Under the pieces are notes generated by a model. It ran no database searches and was not told the origin of the DNA. It worked only from the letters and a program-made list of their open reading frames with translations. From NCBI GenBank assembly GCA_016182785.1, contig JACPFU010000030.1, positions 78,832 through 142,831 on the forward strand: a DNA stretch of 64,000 bases, in the 5' to 3' direction. Positions 9,701 to 17,363 of the stretch are shown here, piece by piece (the first letter of the stretch is position 1; each line of letters opens with the position of its first letter). The translations under genes and the position numbers were made by a program. Source of the DNA: Lysobacterales bacterium (lineage in GTDB: Bacteria > Pseudomonadota > Gammaproteobacteria > Xanthomonadales > Ahniellaceae).

Positions 9701-9826
9701 GACCTGGACTGGCTGCAACAGCACCACTGCGACTACCTGCAGGGATATCTGATCAGCACCCCGCTACCACTCCCGCAACTCCTCGACTGGGCCGCCGGTT
9801 ACCGGCCTGGCGGCGGCAACGCCTGA
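6776..9826 (+). CDS. cyclic-di-GMP diguanylate cyclase/phosphodiesterase with Cache, HAMP and PAS domains
   Basis: About 1016 aa inner-membrane sensor. After the first membrane helix (LLVGLLLALATMLAAVLVVF) comes a large periplasmic Cache-like sensor (GGGLWPEPGAFEPG, EWYVPARHQ). A second helix (VAWALGLAIVLAVLAAGWLL, about residue 385) leads to HAMP, then PAS (about 455-570), GGDEF and EAL. The cyclase motif RLGGDEF is intact (about 660), with an RPGD inhibitory I-site five residues before it. The phosphodiesterase has FEALIRW (about 788) and DDFGTGYSSLSYL, so both activities look possible. The start at 6776 has a purine-rich stretch upstream; the ATG at 6794 is an alternative. It stands alone. 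Confidence 0.92.
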   Translation: MRGSERMEVPFRHSLRAKLLVGLLLALATMLAAVLVVFYLRGYELLMARERAVATNAAQRLASEMGKQLAMAEGLAVALENLGEHLPHDAAMWRTIIPHVLDLDGRGELIAGGGLWPEPGAFEPGVARRSFFWGRDSGGVLRYFDDYNAPDGPGYHGEEWYVPARHQRDGRCYWSRSYQDPYSGEPMVTCTAPMRVAGAFVGVSTVDLKLSGLQRFLDARGQGLPGYAFLIDRNGVFITVPPVRRVRLSAEAVPQPKTSVLGIADFAEHHGDFAALAAFLRVDAGADVDAQQSGLAARIDAATATIDAAEAGRIAAQLLDDPAAEVATRQLQLARDPFLQEAGLVTALRLPGVHWQLVTVQPARLVHEAVMSVMTRVAWALGLAIVLAVLAAGWLLRRTLVLPIRRIIEQMAATEHAIVPGRVEVQGHDELAVLAERFNNYAERIAESHADLLASAEQFRAVTELAHDALIQIGDDGRIISVNRAGEQMFGWTEAELRESEFKRLMAWDPRAELPAEQAGAGADASRAASRMLELSAVRRDGRVFPAEVSVSYWRGPSYGLYNVQVRDVTERQRAEERVRMLATHDTLTGLPNRTLFNDRLKRAVERCLLGNSGMALLFLDLDHFKIANDSLGHSVGDALLRAVAQRLLDCIRPGDTVARLGGDEFAMLMPNLDDPGPAALMAQRLIDAIGVPFDLAGQRVQVGVSVGVTLCPGDDRNADQLLRKADLAMYHAKSEGRNTFRFFTDRLHAELIERKAMLDELAQALPRNQFELHYQPVLETRTRALHGFEALIRWRHPSLGLVTPERFVPLAEQSGLIVPIGHWIIAQAMFDLAALDAAAAETPVRLAINLSLAQFRDPGLVEGLRRAIAKSGIDATRIELELTETVLMHDLDSAIEIMQQLRELGIGLAIDDFGTGYSSLSYLKRFPVQKLKIDKSFVRGVADDADAAAICRSVIALGHNLGLRLVGEGVEQQTDLDWLQQHHCDYLQGYLISTPLPLPQLLDWAAGYRPGGGNA

Positions 9827-9847
9827 AAGCTTCGCTCCCCAGCGAGT

Positions 9848-10177
9848 CTAGAACCCGCCGATCAGGCCGAAGCAGGCGCCGTTGACGAGCATGGCGATGC
9901 CGGCGCTGATCCAGAGTCCGAGGGCGGTGTCGTGGCGGCCGCGGCGGTGCAGCCAGATGCCGGCGGGGATCACGAACAGCCACTGGCTGGCGCCGAACAG
10001 GATCCACACGCCAAGGCCGGCATAGCCGTAGTCGGGCTTGATCTGTGCGCCGATGACGGCGACGGCGAAGCCGAGCGCGGCCACGAGCGCAAGGCAGCCG
10101 ACTTCCCAGACAATGCCCATGGCCCAGTTGCCGCGATCGGTGTTGTGCGAGGTCGGTGGCGGCGCGGCAGTGTTCAT
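9848..10177 (-). CDS. small integral membrane protein, last gene of the radical SAM operon
   Basis: 109 aa with three to four hydrophobic segments (MGIVWEVGCLALVAALGFAV, GYAGLGVWILFGASQWLFVI, LWISAGIAMLVNGACFGLIG). Its ATG at 10177 overlaps the radical SAM stop codon by 4 nt (ATGA), so it is probably translationally coupled. No recognisable family or catalytic motif. The context suggests a membrane partner or substrate-presenting subunit for the lipid-related enzymes upstream; that is inference. Confidence 0.75.
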   Translation of the reverse strand: MNTAAPPPTSHNTDRGNWAMGIVWEVGCLALVAALGFAVAVIGAQIKPDYGYAGLGVWILFGASQWLFVIPAGIWLHRRGRHDTALGLWISAGIAMLVNGACFGLIGGF

Positions 10178-11616
10178 CGGCTGGTTTCCTCGGCACGGGG
10201 CTGCGCCCACGCGCGATCATGGCGCTCGCGCAACGACTGCAGCAAGTCGCGGCGGTCGTCGCGATAGAACAGGTTGTAGGTGTCGAAAGGGATCAGTTCG
10301 CCATTTGGCTGGGCGATCTGCACGCAGCTCTTCTTCACCGCGCGCAGGTCGAAGCTGTGGGCGTCGAGGAACTGCATGATGATGATGCGGAACACGTCGC
10401 GGTAGCCGAGGTCGGGCACGGTCTCGACCTGCGGCAGGCAGCACAGCAGGCTGGCCAGATGCTGCGCGCTCGCGGCCGGTGAATTCGCGGTCGAGAACAG
10501 CTTGAACACCAGCTCGCGCAGGGCCGGGTCGCGCTCCACCGCGATCGAGTTGCGGCTGCCCTCGATCAGCACGCGCGGCTCGACATGGCGCGTCAGCGGC
10601 ACCAGTTCGCCGCCCTGCTTCAGCGCATAGGCCATTGCCAGGCAGTCGGGATTGCACGGCACCGGCACCAGATCGGCGGCGCTGAACACCGGAGACTGCT
10701 CCAGGATGCGCCGGCGCACTTCGGTCAGCGTCAGCCGGTGCCGCGCCGGGTCGTAGCCTTCGATGCGACCCGCCGCCTGCACCGGCTGGAAGGTCACGCC
10801 GCGCACGCTCGGGCGCGACTTCGCGAAGTCGATGATGGCGCCGAGCTCGTCGTCGTTGACGCCGCGCATCACCGTCACCACCAGTGTTGTCGAAAGGTCG
10901 TGGGCGTCGAGCGCATCGAGCGCGCGCATGCGGGTCTCGCGCAGCTTCGCGCCGCGCAGCGTCTCCAGCGCGCCCTCGCGCAGCGAGTCGAACTGCAGGT
11001 ACACCTCGAAGCCCTTGCGGTACTCGGCCAGCCGGCGCACGAACTCGGGCTCGCGCGCGATGCGCAGGCCGTTGGTGTTCAGCATCAGGTGCCGGATCGG
11101 GCGCCGCCGCGCCGCGTCGAGAACCTCGAAGAACTGCGGATGCAGGGTCGGTTCGCCGCCGGAGAGCTGCACCACGTCGGGCTCGCCCTCGGTCTTCACC
11201 ACCGCGTCGAGCATGCGCTCGATCGTCTCCAGATCGCGAAAGCCGGGCCGGTGCGGGCCGGAGTCGGCGTAGCAGATCGGGCAGCGCAGGTTGCAGTGGT
11301 CGGTCAGTTCGATCAGCGACAGGCAGGCATGCTGCATGTGTTCCGGGCACAGGCCGCAGTCGTAGGGGCAACCGAAACGCTGCGGCGTGGCGAAGTGGCG
11401 CGGCAGTTCCGGCGGCTTGATCCAGCTCTCGCGCGCGGCGCGGTAGTAGGCGGCATCGTCGGCGATCAGCACGCGTTCGCGGCCGTGCTCGGGGCACCAC
11501 TTCTCCAGGTACACGCAGTCGTCCTGGATCAGGATCTTGGCTTCGACGCGCATCAGGCAACTGCTGCACACCGACACGGCGTAGTCGTAGAACAGGTAGG
11601 GGCGGACCTTGCTCAT
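10174..11616 (-). CDS. radical SAM enzyme of the tetraether lipid synthase (Tes)-like type
   Basis: 480 aa with several iron-sulfur motifs. An N-terminal rubredoxin-like set (C17, C20, C41 in CSSC...WCPEHG) is followed by CPYDCGLCPEHMQHAC (C83, C87, C90, C98), then the SAM-binding CNLRCPICY (C108, C112, C115) and SGGEPTLHP. More cysteines in the C-terminal third (VPVPCNPDC, LLCCLPQ, KKSCVQI) could ligate further clusters. The CPxDCGLC...C ahead of the SAM cysteines is what I recall for archaeal Tes, which joins lipid tails by carbon-carbon coupling, and for its bacterial relatives. The substrate here is unknown. Four-nt overlaps at both ends tie it to an Lgt-fold protein and a small membrane protein. 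Confidence 0.82.
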   Translation of the reverse strand: MSKVRPYLFYDYAVSVCSSCLMRVEAKILIQDDCVYLEKWCPEHGRERVLIADDAAYYRAARESWIKPPELPRHFATPQRFGCPYDCGLCPEHMQHACLSLIELTDHCNLRCPICYADSGPHRPGFRDLETIERMLDAVVKTEGEPDVVQLSGGEPTLHPQFFEVLDAARRRPIRHLMLNTNGLRIAREPEFVRRLAEYRKGFEVYLQFDSLREGALETLRGAKLRETRMRALDALDAHDLSTTLVVTVMRGVNDDELGAIIDFAKSRPSVRGVTFQPVQAAGRIEGYDPARHRLTLTEVRRRILEQSPVFSAADLVPVPCNPDCLAMAYALKQGGELVPLTRHVEPRVLIEGSRNSIAVERDPALRELVFKLFSTANSPAASAQHLASLLCCLPQVETVPDLGYRDVFRIIIMQFLDAHSFDLRAVKKSCVQIAQPNGELIPFDTYNLFYRDDRRDLLQSLRERHDRAWAQPRAEETSR

Positions 11617-12347
11617 GGCGGGGCTTCCGGCAACTGGCGCGCGATGCGCGGGATCGACTTGAGGTAGTACAGCAGGCCGGCGAGCGCCAGCCACTGCAGG
11701 CCCGAGAAGCCGGGCGGATAGCGCAGCGGCGCGGGTTTCAGCGACTCCACGTACAGCCGCCACGCGCAATAGCCGAACATCAGCAGCCGGAAGCGATCAC
11801 CGCGCTCGCGCAGGCGCGGTGCCAGCAGTGCGATCGCGCCACCCCACGCGAGCAGGAACGCGATCTCGTACAGCGCGGTCGGGTGTCGCGGCACGCCGTC
11901 GCCATAGTCGAATGCGAACGGCGCCGCGGTCGGCAGGCCGGCGGTGTGGTCGGAGACGCCGGCCAGGTGGCAGCCGATGCGACCGAGCGCGAGCGCGAGC
12001 AGGATCGGCCAGACGAACGCATCGCCGGTCGATTCGCGAAGCCCGATGCGCGCCTTGGCGAACTCGACGCCGGCGACCCCACCGAGCAGGCCGCCGAGGA
12101 TCGACTTGCCGCGCATCAGGTGCATCGCGCTCGGGAACTCCGCGAACGCGAGTTGCGGGTCCTGCAACCACCACGACAGACGCGCGCCGAGTGCAGCGCC
12201 CAGGATCGCGCCGGCGAGCAGCGCAAGTTGCGCGCCGCCCGCGAGCGCCGCGGTGGTCGGATAGCGCCGGCGCTCCCGCAGAAACAGCTGGAAGCCGAGC
12301 GCATAGGCGAGCAGCTCGAACAGCAGGTGGACCCGCGCCGGGTTCAC
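11613..12347 (-). CDS. prolipoprotein diacylglyceryl transferase (Lgt)-fold membrane protein
   Basis: 244-aa polytopic protein starting at GTG 12347, whose GTGA overlaps the preceding stop. It contains the Lgt landmarks: GGLLGGVAGVEFAKA, ALGRIGCHLAGVSDHTAG and RHPTALYEIAFLLAWG, corresponding to GRIGNF and RHPSQLYE of true Lgt. Lgt transfers the diacylglyceryl group from phosphatidylglycerol to lipoproteins. This copy is divergent, shorter, and sits in an operon with a Tes-like radical SAM enzyme, so it is more likely a specialised phospholipid-handling paralogue than the housekeeping Lgt. That distinction is inferred; the fold call is good. Confidence 0.8.
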   Translation of the reverse strand: MNPARVHLLFELLAYALGFQLFLRERRRYPTTAALAGGAQLALLAGAILGAALGARLSWWLQDPQLAFAEFPSAMHLMRGKSILGGLLGGVAGVEFAKARIGLRESTGDAFVWPILLALALGRIGCHLAGVSDHTAGLPTAAPFAFDYGDGVPRHPTALYEIAFLLAWGGAIALLAPRLRERGDRFRLLMFGYCAWRLYVESLKPAPLRYPPGFSGLQWLALAGLLYYLKSIPRIARQLPEAPP

Positions 12348-13540
12348 GCGCCGGGCGGTGGCGGCGGTGGCGCGGCGGGCGCAGGTGCCGCGGCCACCGG
12401 CGCCGACTTGCGACCCATGCGCGACCACACGAACAGCCCGACCACGGCGGCGATGATCGCGAAGCCGAGCAGCGGCCGATAGAACACCCAGGCGATGCCG
12501 ATGGTCAGCAGCGACAGCAGCAGCGAAATCAAGCCAGTGACCAGGCCGATGCCCCAGCTGCCGATGGTGCCGAGCATCGGCAGCACGTCGAGCACGCGGC
12601 TGATCGGTGCGAACACCATCGACAGGCCGATCCACATCAGCAGGGTGCCACCGGCACGCACCAACCACGTGATCAGGCTGTTGCGGGCCTGCGCGCCCTC
12701 GAACATCTGCGCCGCCGGCACCGAGCCGTCCTCGACCAGCAGCACCTCGCGACCGTTCGACGCGACGTAGCGGTCGAGCAGGCCACCGCTCTGTTTGGCG
12801 ACGATCGAGAACGTCGCCTCCGGCTGGTACTCGTAGCGGATGCGCATGTCGCCGACCTCGGGCCGTTCGGGATCGGCGCCGCGGTACAGCGCGCCGTTGG
12901 CGAGACGACGGAACTCGCCGAACTGCTCGGGCAGTTGCGCGGTGATCGCCGCCGGCAGGTCCTGCCAGCGCCCGAGCGCATCGCGCGTCGCCTGCGCCAA
13001 CACGAACGCGCCGAGCTTCACCTCGTTCGCGGCAAAGCTGTCCGAATGCAGCGGCCACTGGTTCGGGTTGGCATGGGTCTCGGGCTTCTTGAAGTCGCTG
13101 GAATCGATCGGATCGTCGTTCCATTCCTGCTCGTACTCGTACACGGTGACGGTCTCGCTGCCGCCGCCGAGCTTCTTCTCTTCCTTGCTGCTGCGCTTCT
13201 CGACCCACTGGTACATCTCGACCACGCGCCGCAGCTGCAGCGCATCCACGGTGAGCCCGGTGCTGTCGTCGCGCGCCTGCGGGCTGGCATCGACCTGGCC
13301 GGTGACATGCAGCAGCTTGCCCTCGTTCTTCGCCTCGACCGTATCGATGCCGACATCGATCACCGCGCCCGCACCCTCGGCCAGTGCCCGCGCCTCGCCG
13401 ATGGCGCGGCCTTCGTTCCACCACAGCAATGCAAACGAGCCGAGGAACAGCAGCCCGCCGATCAGGGCCCCGGACAGCGACTGCCCGATGCGCTTGCCCC
13501 AGCCGGTGCGGGTGACTTCGGTGTAACGGTCGCGTGCCAT
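12344..13540 (-). CDS. TMEM43 (LUMA) family membrane protein
   Basis: 398 aa, first gene of the operon. An N-terminal membrane helix (LSGALIGGLLFLGSFALLWW) carries the NEGRAIGEARAL motif typical of bacterial TMEM43 family proteins. A large soluble domain follows (VEMYQWVEKRSSKEEKK), then four C-terminal hydrophobic helices and a proline-rich cytoplasmic tail (PAAPPPPPPGA). The start at 13540 has GGAGAC six bases upstream. The bacterial role is unknown. The GTGA overlap with the next gene indicates shared translation with the Lgt-fold and radical SAM proteins. Confidence 0.82.
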   Translation of the reverse strand: MARDRYTEVTRTGWGKRIGQSLSGALIGGLLFLGSFALLWWNEGRAIGEARALAEGAGAVIDVGIDTVEAKNEGKLLHVTGQVDASPQARDDSTGLTVDALQLRRVVEMYQWVEKRSSKEEKKLGGGSETVTVYEYEQEWNDDPIDSSDFKKPETHANPNQWPLHSDSFAANEVKLGAFVLAQATRDALGRWQDLPAAITAQLPEQFGEFRRLANGALYRGADPERPEVGDMRIRYEYQPEATFSIVAKQSGGLLDRYVASNGREVLLVEDGSVPAAQMFEGAQARNSLITWLVRAGGTLLMWIGLSMVFAPISRVLDVLPMLGTIGSWGIGLVTGLISLLLSLLTIGIAWVFYRPLLGFAIIAAVVGLFVWSRMGRKSAPVAAAPAPAAPPPPPPGA

Positions 13541-13605
13541 ATGGTGTCTCCGCTGCGGTCGCCAATGGTGGCGAGGTCGCGCACCGGCACGCAAGCAGGT
13601 GCGGC

Positions 13606-14511
13606 TCAGTGGTTGCCGATGCCCCGGCGCACCATCAGGCGCAAGCTCCAGAACGGCTCCGTCGCCAGGTCGGCCCCGGGACGATGGACCTCAAGCGGCA
13701 CATACAGCAACTCGGCCGACCATTGCCAGCGTGCCGCGGCTGCGTGGCTCAGGCCGAGCGCCAGATACGGCCGCGTGCCGGAGCTGACCAACACGCTGCG
13801 GTTGCGCACGCTACGTTGCTCGGCGCGGATCTGCACCTCGGGCTCGAAGCGTGCAGCGGCAAGCGTCGCGTACCCGCGCCACGAAGCGGCAGGGGGGCCG
13901 AATGCGGCGGTGACTTCGGCGGCGTGGTAGCGCATGCGGATGTGGTCGCGCGAGGGTTCCAGGCAACCGAACGGATTCACCGCCGGATCACTGCTGACAG
14001 CGACTGCTGCCGGACAGGTGATGTCGCCGCTGGCGCCGCCGATCTGGCCGTGCACGCGCGTCGACAGCGACCAATGCTCGCGCTGCAGCCAGCGTCGACC
14101 GAGCGCGGCGGAAATGAGGTCGCGCGGTCGCGCGCCATCGATCTCGACTGGTGGCGTGTAACCGAGTTCGCCGATCCAGCCATGAGGCAGTCCGACCCAC
14201 AGTCGCGCGCGACCGGCGACCGGCGACTTGTTCAGGTCTTCCTGCTTGATGCCGCCGAGCCCGACGCGCTGCTCGGCGTCGCTCAGGCGCGGGATGTGTC
14301 CGAGTTCGCCGCCGAGCAGCGTGCTGCCCGCAGCGAGCTCTGGGGTCTCGCCAAAGCCGGTCATCAACGTCGCCGAGGTGACATAGGCCATCGCCCAGGC
14401 ATCGGTCTGCGTGAACGCGATGACGCTGCGCGAATCGTCGACCGGCTGCGCCCGCGCGCCGCTTGCAGCGATCGTCAGCAGCAGCGCAAGTGCGGCCCCA
14501 GACCGTCTCAC
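13606..14511 (-). CDS. secreted protein of unknown function, possibly an outer-membrane barrel
   Basis: 301 aa from a GTG at 14511 overlapping the cupredoxin stop (GTGA). A clear Sec signal peptide (MRRSGAALALLLTIAASGARA) is followed by alternating polar/hydrophobic segments (WSLSTRVHGQIGG, RGYATLAAARFEPEVQIRAE, RPYLALGLSHAAAARW, WSAELLYVPLEV) that look like amphipathic beta strands. The last residues, RGIGNH, do not end in the aromatic expected of a canonical outer-membrane protein. Two cysteines (ITCPA, FGCLE) may form a disulfide. Co-translation with the cupredoxin gene suggests a joint role, perhaps in copper or electron-transfer handling; not shown by sequence. Confidence 0.7.
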   Translation of the reverse strand: MRRSGAALALLLTIAASGARAQPVDDSRSVIAFTQTDAWAMAYVTSATLMTGFGETPELAAGSTLLGGELGHIPRLSDAEQRVGLGGIKQEDLNKSPVAGRARLWVGLPHGWIGELGYTPPVEIDGARPRDLISAALGRRWLQREHWSLSTRVHGQIGGASGDITCPAAVAVSSDPAVNPFGCLEPSRDHIRMRYHAAEVTAAFGPPAASWRGYATLAAARFEPEVQIRAEQRSVRNRSVLVSSGTRPYLALGLSHAAAARWQWSAELLYVPLEVHRPGADLATEPFWSLRLMVRRGIGNH

Positions 14512-15305
14512 TCGGCGGTCGCGGGGATCAGCGACTGGCACAACACGCCCATGCCGATGGTGGCGGAACGCGAAATCGGAATCGTGCCGCTCAGGCCCTC
14601 GCCCGGGATGCTGTAGGCCGCGGTCGCGGTCGAGCAGTTCTCGAAGGTCAGCGTCAGTGTGCCGACCGGCAAGGTCGTCACCGGCGTGCCGTTGTCGAAC
14701 ACGCCGCCGCTGCTTGAATACAGGGTCAGGCTCGCGGTGTTGCCATCCCACGGACCGGACGCCGTCAGCCAGCGCTGCGTGGTGGTGCCGATCTTGGCAT
14801 TGCCGCCGGCCAGCGTGGCGGGCGGCGGTGCCTTTTCGTAGGTGAACCAGGCCACGAACATGAATTTCGGATCGAGCGCCAGGTCGATCAGCATGCCCTG
14901 GCCGCCGGTCGCCGGGTTGAACCAGGAACCCGGAATGCCCTGGTTGATCTGGAACGCCGGCGTGCCCTGCACCACGCGCACGATGCCATTCATGCCGGTA
15001 TTGATGTTGCCGCCGGGGATCGCGTGTTCGGAGCAGAAGTACGCAACGTCGCCGGCCGCGGTGAAGGTGTGCGAGAACGTCCACGCCGCCGACGAGGACG
15101 TGTTGCCCCAGGAGCCGTCGTCGGCGCGAACGTTGTGGAAGCCGCCGGTGTTGGTCCAGCGCACGGTGTCGCCGACCTGGATGGTGAGGTCGTTCGGAGT
15201 GAAGCGGAAACTGCTCACCGCGACGTCGAAGGTCGTCGCGCCGACACCCGTGACCTGCGCCAGCAGCAGCAGCGCAAGCGCCAGCGCTCGAAACAGCACG
15301 TTCAT
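14508..15305 (-). CDS. secreted cupredoxin (type 1 copper) domain protein
   Basis: 265 aa. After a signal peptide ending near GVGA, residues about 25-115 form a plastocyanin-like fold with apparent copper ligands H57 (GGFHNVRAD), C91 and H94 (YFCSEH) and M105 (NTGMNG). The C-terminal half (GSWFNPATGGQGMLIDL, FVAWFTYE) resembles a beta-rich domain found repeatedly in secreted proteins of Lysobacterales. A GGAGG-containing site precedes the ATG at 15305. It likely works as a periplasmic or extracellular electron carrier or copper binder, co-expressed with the downstream secreted protein. Unlike other exported proteins here, it lacks the GFE tail. Confidence 0.85.
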   Translation of the reverse strand: MNVLFRALALALLLLAQVTGVGATTFDVAVSSFRFTPNDLTIQVGDTVRWTNTGGFHNVRADDGSWGNTSSSAAWTFSHTFTAAGDVAYFCSEHAIPGGNINTGMNGIVRVVQGTPAFQINQGIPGSWFNPATGGQGMLIDLALDPKFMFVAWFTYEKAPPPATLAGGNAKIGTTTQRWLTASGPWDGNTASLTLYSSSGGVFDNGTPVTTLPVGTLTLTFENCSTATAAYSIPGEGLSGTIPISRSATIGMGVLCQSLIPATAE

Positions 15306-15442
15306 ACCGACCACCTCCAGCCACGGCGGAAACGCCGCGAAGCTAGTCCTGCCGACGTCGCCGGGGCGTGAGGGTGGGAAGTTGCGTCCGTGGCGGCAGG
15401 AGCGCGATGCAGCGCTCTGAGCCCGGGTGACGCGACCCGCTT

Positions 15443-16135
15443 TCAGCCCACGGCGGCGAGCCGGCGCAGTTCGTCGTGGTGGTGGACGTGCACGCCGGGC
15501 GGGCCGGGGTGGGCGATCAGGCGGGTCATCGCGGTTGCGACTTCGGCGGCGGCGATGGCGCGGTAGCGCGACAGCTCGCCGCCGAGCCAGGGGCTGTAGG
15601 CGCGGGCGGCGAGTTGGGCGAGGCGTTCGAGCGGGCGGGATTCCTCGCGCTCGCCGAGCAACTGCCCGGGGCGCAGCAGGTCGACGCGCTCGAATCCGAT
15701 GCCGCCGAGGTCGCGTTCGGTCTGGCCCTTCACGCGCAGATAGAACACCCGCGCCGCCGGGTCGGCGCCAACCGAGGAGACCAGCAGCGCATGACGCGCG
15801 CCGAGTTCGTGCGCAACCCGCGCCCAACGCAACACCAGATCATGGTCGATCGCATGGAACATGCCTGGGCTGCCGGCCTTGCGGATGGTCGAACCGAGGC
15901 AGCAGGCGTAGACGTCGACGTGTTCCGCCGGTGCTTCGCGCAGCGCGCCGCGCAGCTTCTGGTCGCTGCAGGTCATCGCATCGACCAGCGGATTGGCCAG
16001 CCGCGCGTGGCCGACGCCGATCGCGCGCCGCGTCGGCGCGATCACGCGCAGGTCGAGCGCGTCGTCGCGCAGCAGGCGTCCGAGCAGTTCGATGCCGATC
16101 ATCCCGGTTGCCCCGGTCAGCAGGACCGTCCTCAT
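15443..16135 (-). CDS. NAD(P)-binding Rossmann-fold oxidoreductase (HTATIP2/CC3-like)
   Basis: 230 aa. The N-terminus MRTVLLTGATGMIGIELLGRLL is a GxxGxxG dinucleotide-binding turn. DVYACCLGSTIRKAGS and HALLVSSVGADPAARVFYLRVKGQTE are characteristic of atypical short-chain reductases related to HTATIP2/CC3; the YLRVKG lysine stands where the YxxxK pair is expected. The substrate is unknown. It is divergent from the transglutaminase/TPR gene, with 127 nt between the start codons. Confidence 0.82.
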   Translation of the reverse strand: MRTVLLTGATGMIGIELLGRLLRDDALDLRVIAPTRRAIGVGHARLANPLVDAMTCSDQKLRGALREAPAEHVDVYACCLGSTIRKAGSPGMFHAIDHDLVLRWARVAHELGARHALLVSSVGADPAARVFYLRVKGQTERDLGGIGFERVDLLRPGQLLGEREESRPLERLAQLAARAYSPWLGGELSRYRAIAAAEVATAMTRLIAHPGPPGVHVHHHDELRRLAAVG

Positions 16136-16262
16136 CGCGCGCACCTCGTCGTTGCCCCGCGGCACCGTAGCGCAGCCGCTCACTTTCGGCACGGTGCCGT
16201 GCGCCCGCAGCAGGACTACACTGGCCCTGCGCGCGGTGGCGTTTCGTCCCGGGAGCAGTCCG

Positions 16263-17363
16263 ATGCGGACATCAGGGTGGCTGGCGTTGTGGATGTGGGT
16301 GGGCTTGGCCGCAGGCGCGGCGGGCGCACAGGAGACAGTCGGCCCGCGCGAGGCGGTGCCGCCGGCGCAATCGGTGCTGGCGATGCCGGAGGACCTGCGC
16401 CAGGCCTTCCATGCCCAGGTGCTGGACCAGCCGCGGCCGCCGCATCGACGCATGCAACTGCTGGTCGAGTTCCTGTTCCGGCCGCAAGGTCTTGGCATGC
16501 AGTACCGCGACGACGCCACCTATTCGGTCGCCGATGCCTGGCGCACGCGCGAGGCCAATTGCCTGGCCTTCACCCTGCTGACCGTGGCGCTGGCGCGCGA
16601 AGCCGGGCTGAATGCCTATGGCCAGGAAATCCGCGATGCGATCACCTGGCGCAAGGACGCGGACATGATCTATCGCGCCAACCATGTCAGCGCCGGCATC
16701 CGCATCCTGAGCGAGCGCTACGCGATCGACGTGGCCTGGGACGAGGTGATCGCGAGCGGTCGGCCGCGTCCGATCGACGACCAGCGCCTGGTCGCCCACT
16801 TCTACAGCAACCGCGCGGTGGAGCTGATGCGCGCCGGACATCTGGATGCCGGCATCGCCCATGCCGACGCCGCGCTCGCGCTCGACCCGGGCAATGCCGC
16901 GTTCCTGAGCAACCGCGGCGTGCTGCACCAGCGTGCCGGCGATGCCGTTGCGGCGGAACGCGACTACCGTGCGGCGCTCGCGCTCAATCCGGACCATGCC
17001 AGTGCCTTGTCGAATCTGGCGATGCACTATCGCCGCGCCGGTGACGCTGCCTCGGCTACCGTCTTGCTGCAGCGCCTGGCCGCGGTGCAGGCACGCGATC
17101 CGCTGCACCAGTTCCTGCTGGCCGCCGACTACGAACGACGCGGCGACTGGGAGCAGGCGCTGGCGCACTATCGGCGCGCGGTGCGGCTGTTCGAGCCCGA
17201 ACACAGCTTCCACTACGCGTTGGCAAGGGTGAATGTCGTGCTCGGTCACGGCGAAGCGGCGCGGCGCGAGTTGGAGCGCGCGCGCGAACTCAGCAACGGC
17301 GCCACACGCGCGCGCTACCAGGCCAAGCTCGACTACCTGCGCTCGCGCCCGCCGCAGGGCTAG
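16263..17363 (+). CDS. exported transglutaminase-like protein with TPR repeats
   Basis: 366 aa with a signal peptide (LALWMWVGLAAGAAGA). Residues about 60-150 form a transglutaminase/cysteine-protease-like core with C100 (REANCLAFTLL) and H141 (RANHVSAG) as plausible catalytic residues. At least four tetratricopeptide units follow (FYSNRAVELMRAGHLDAGIA, FLSNRGVLHQRAGDAVAAE, HASALSNLAMHYRRAGD), indicating a scaffold in the periplasm. The start has GGGAGC six bases upstream. Substrate unknown. Its stop overlaps that of the convergent acyltransferase gene. Confidence 0.82.
   Translation: MRTSGWLALWMWVGLAAGAAGAQETVGPREAVPPAQSVLAMPEDLRQAFHAQVLDQPRPPHRRMQLLVEFLFRPQGLGMQYRDDATYSVADAWRTREANCLAFTLLTVALAREAGLNAYGQEIRDAITWRKDADMIYRANHVSAGIRILSERYAIDVAWDEVIASGRPRPIDDQRLVAHFYSNRAVELMRAGHLDAGIAHADAALALDPGNAAFLSNRGVLHQRAGDAVAAERDYRAALALNPDHASALSNLAMHYRRAGDAASATVLLQRLAAVQARDPLHQFLLAADYERRGDWEQALAHYRRAVRLFEPEHSFHYALARVNVVLGHGEAARRELERARELSNGATRARYQAKLDYLRSRPPQG

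Noticed and set aside
5495..9727. 1410-codon open frame on the minus strand
   Set aside because: It is antisense to the amidase, propeller and GGDEF-EAL genes; its composition (His/Arg/Ala-rich, low complexity) is a by-product of third-position GC bias. No domain is recognisable.
11613..12347. Housekeeping Lgt
   Set aside because: It has the Lgt fold motifs but altered signature residues and a non-standard operon (no thyA partner), so the gene symbol lgt was not assigned.
14508..15305. GFE tail on the cupredoxin protein
   Set aside because: It ends SLIPATAE, so it does not belong to the GFE-tail set despite being secreted.
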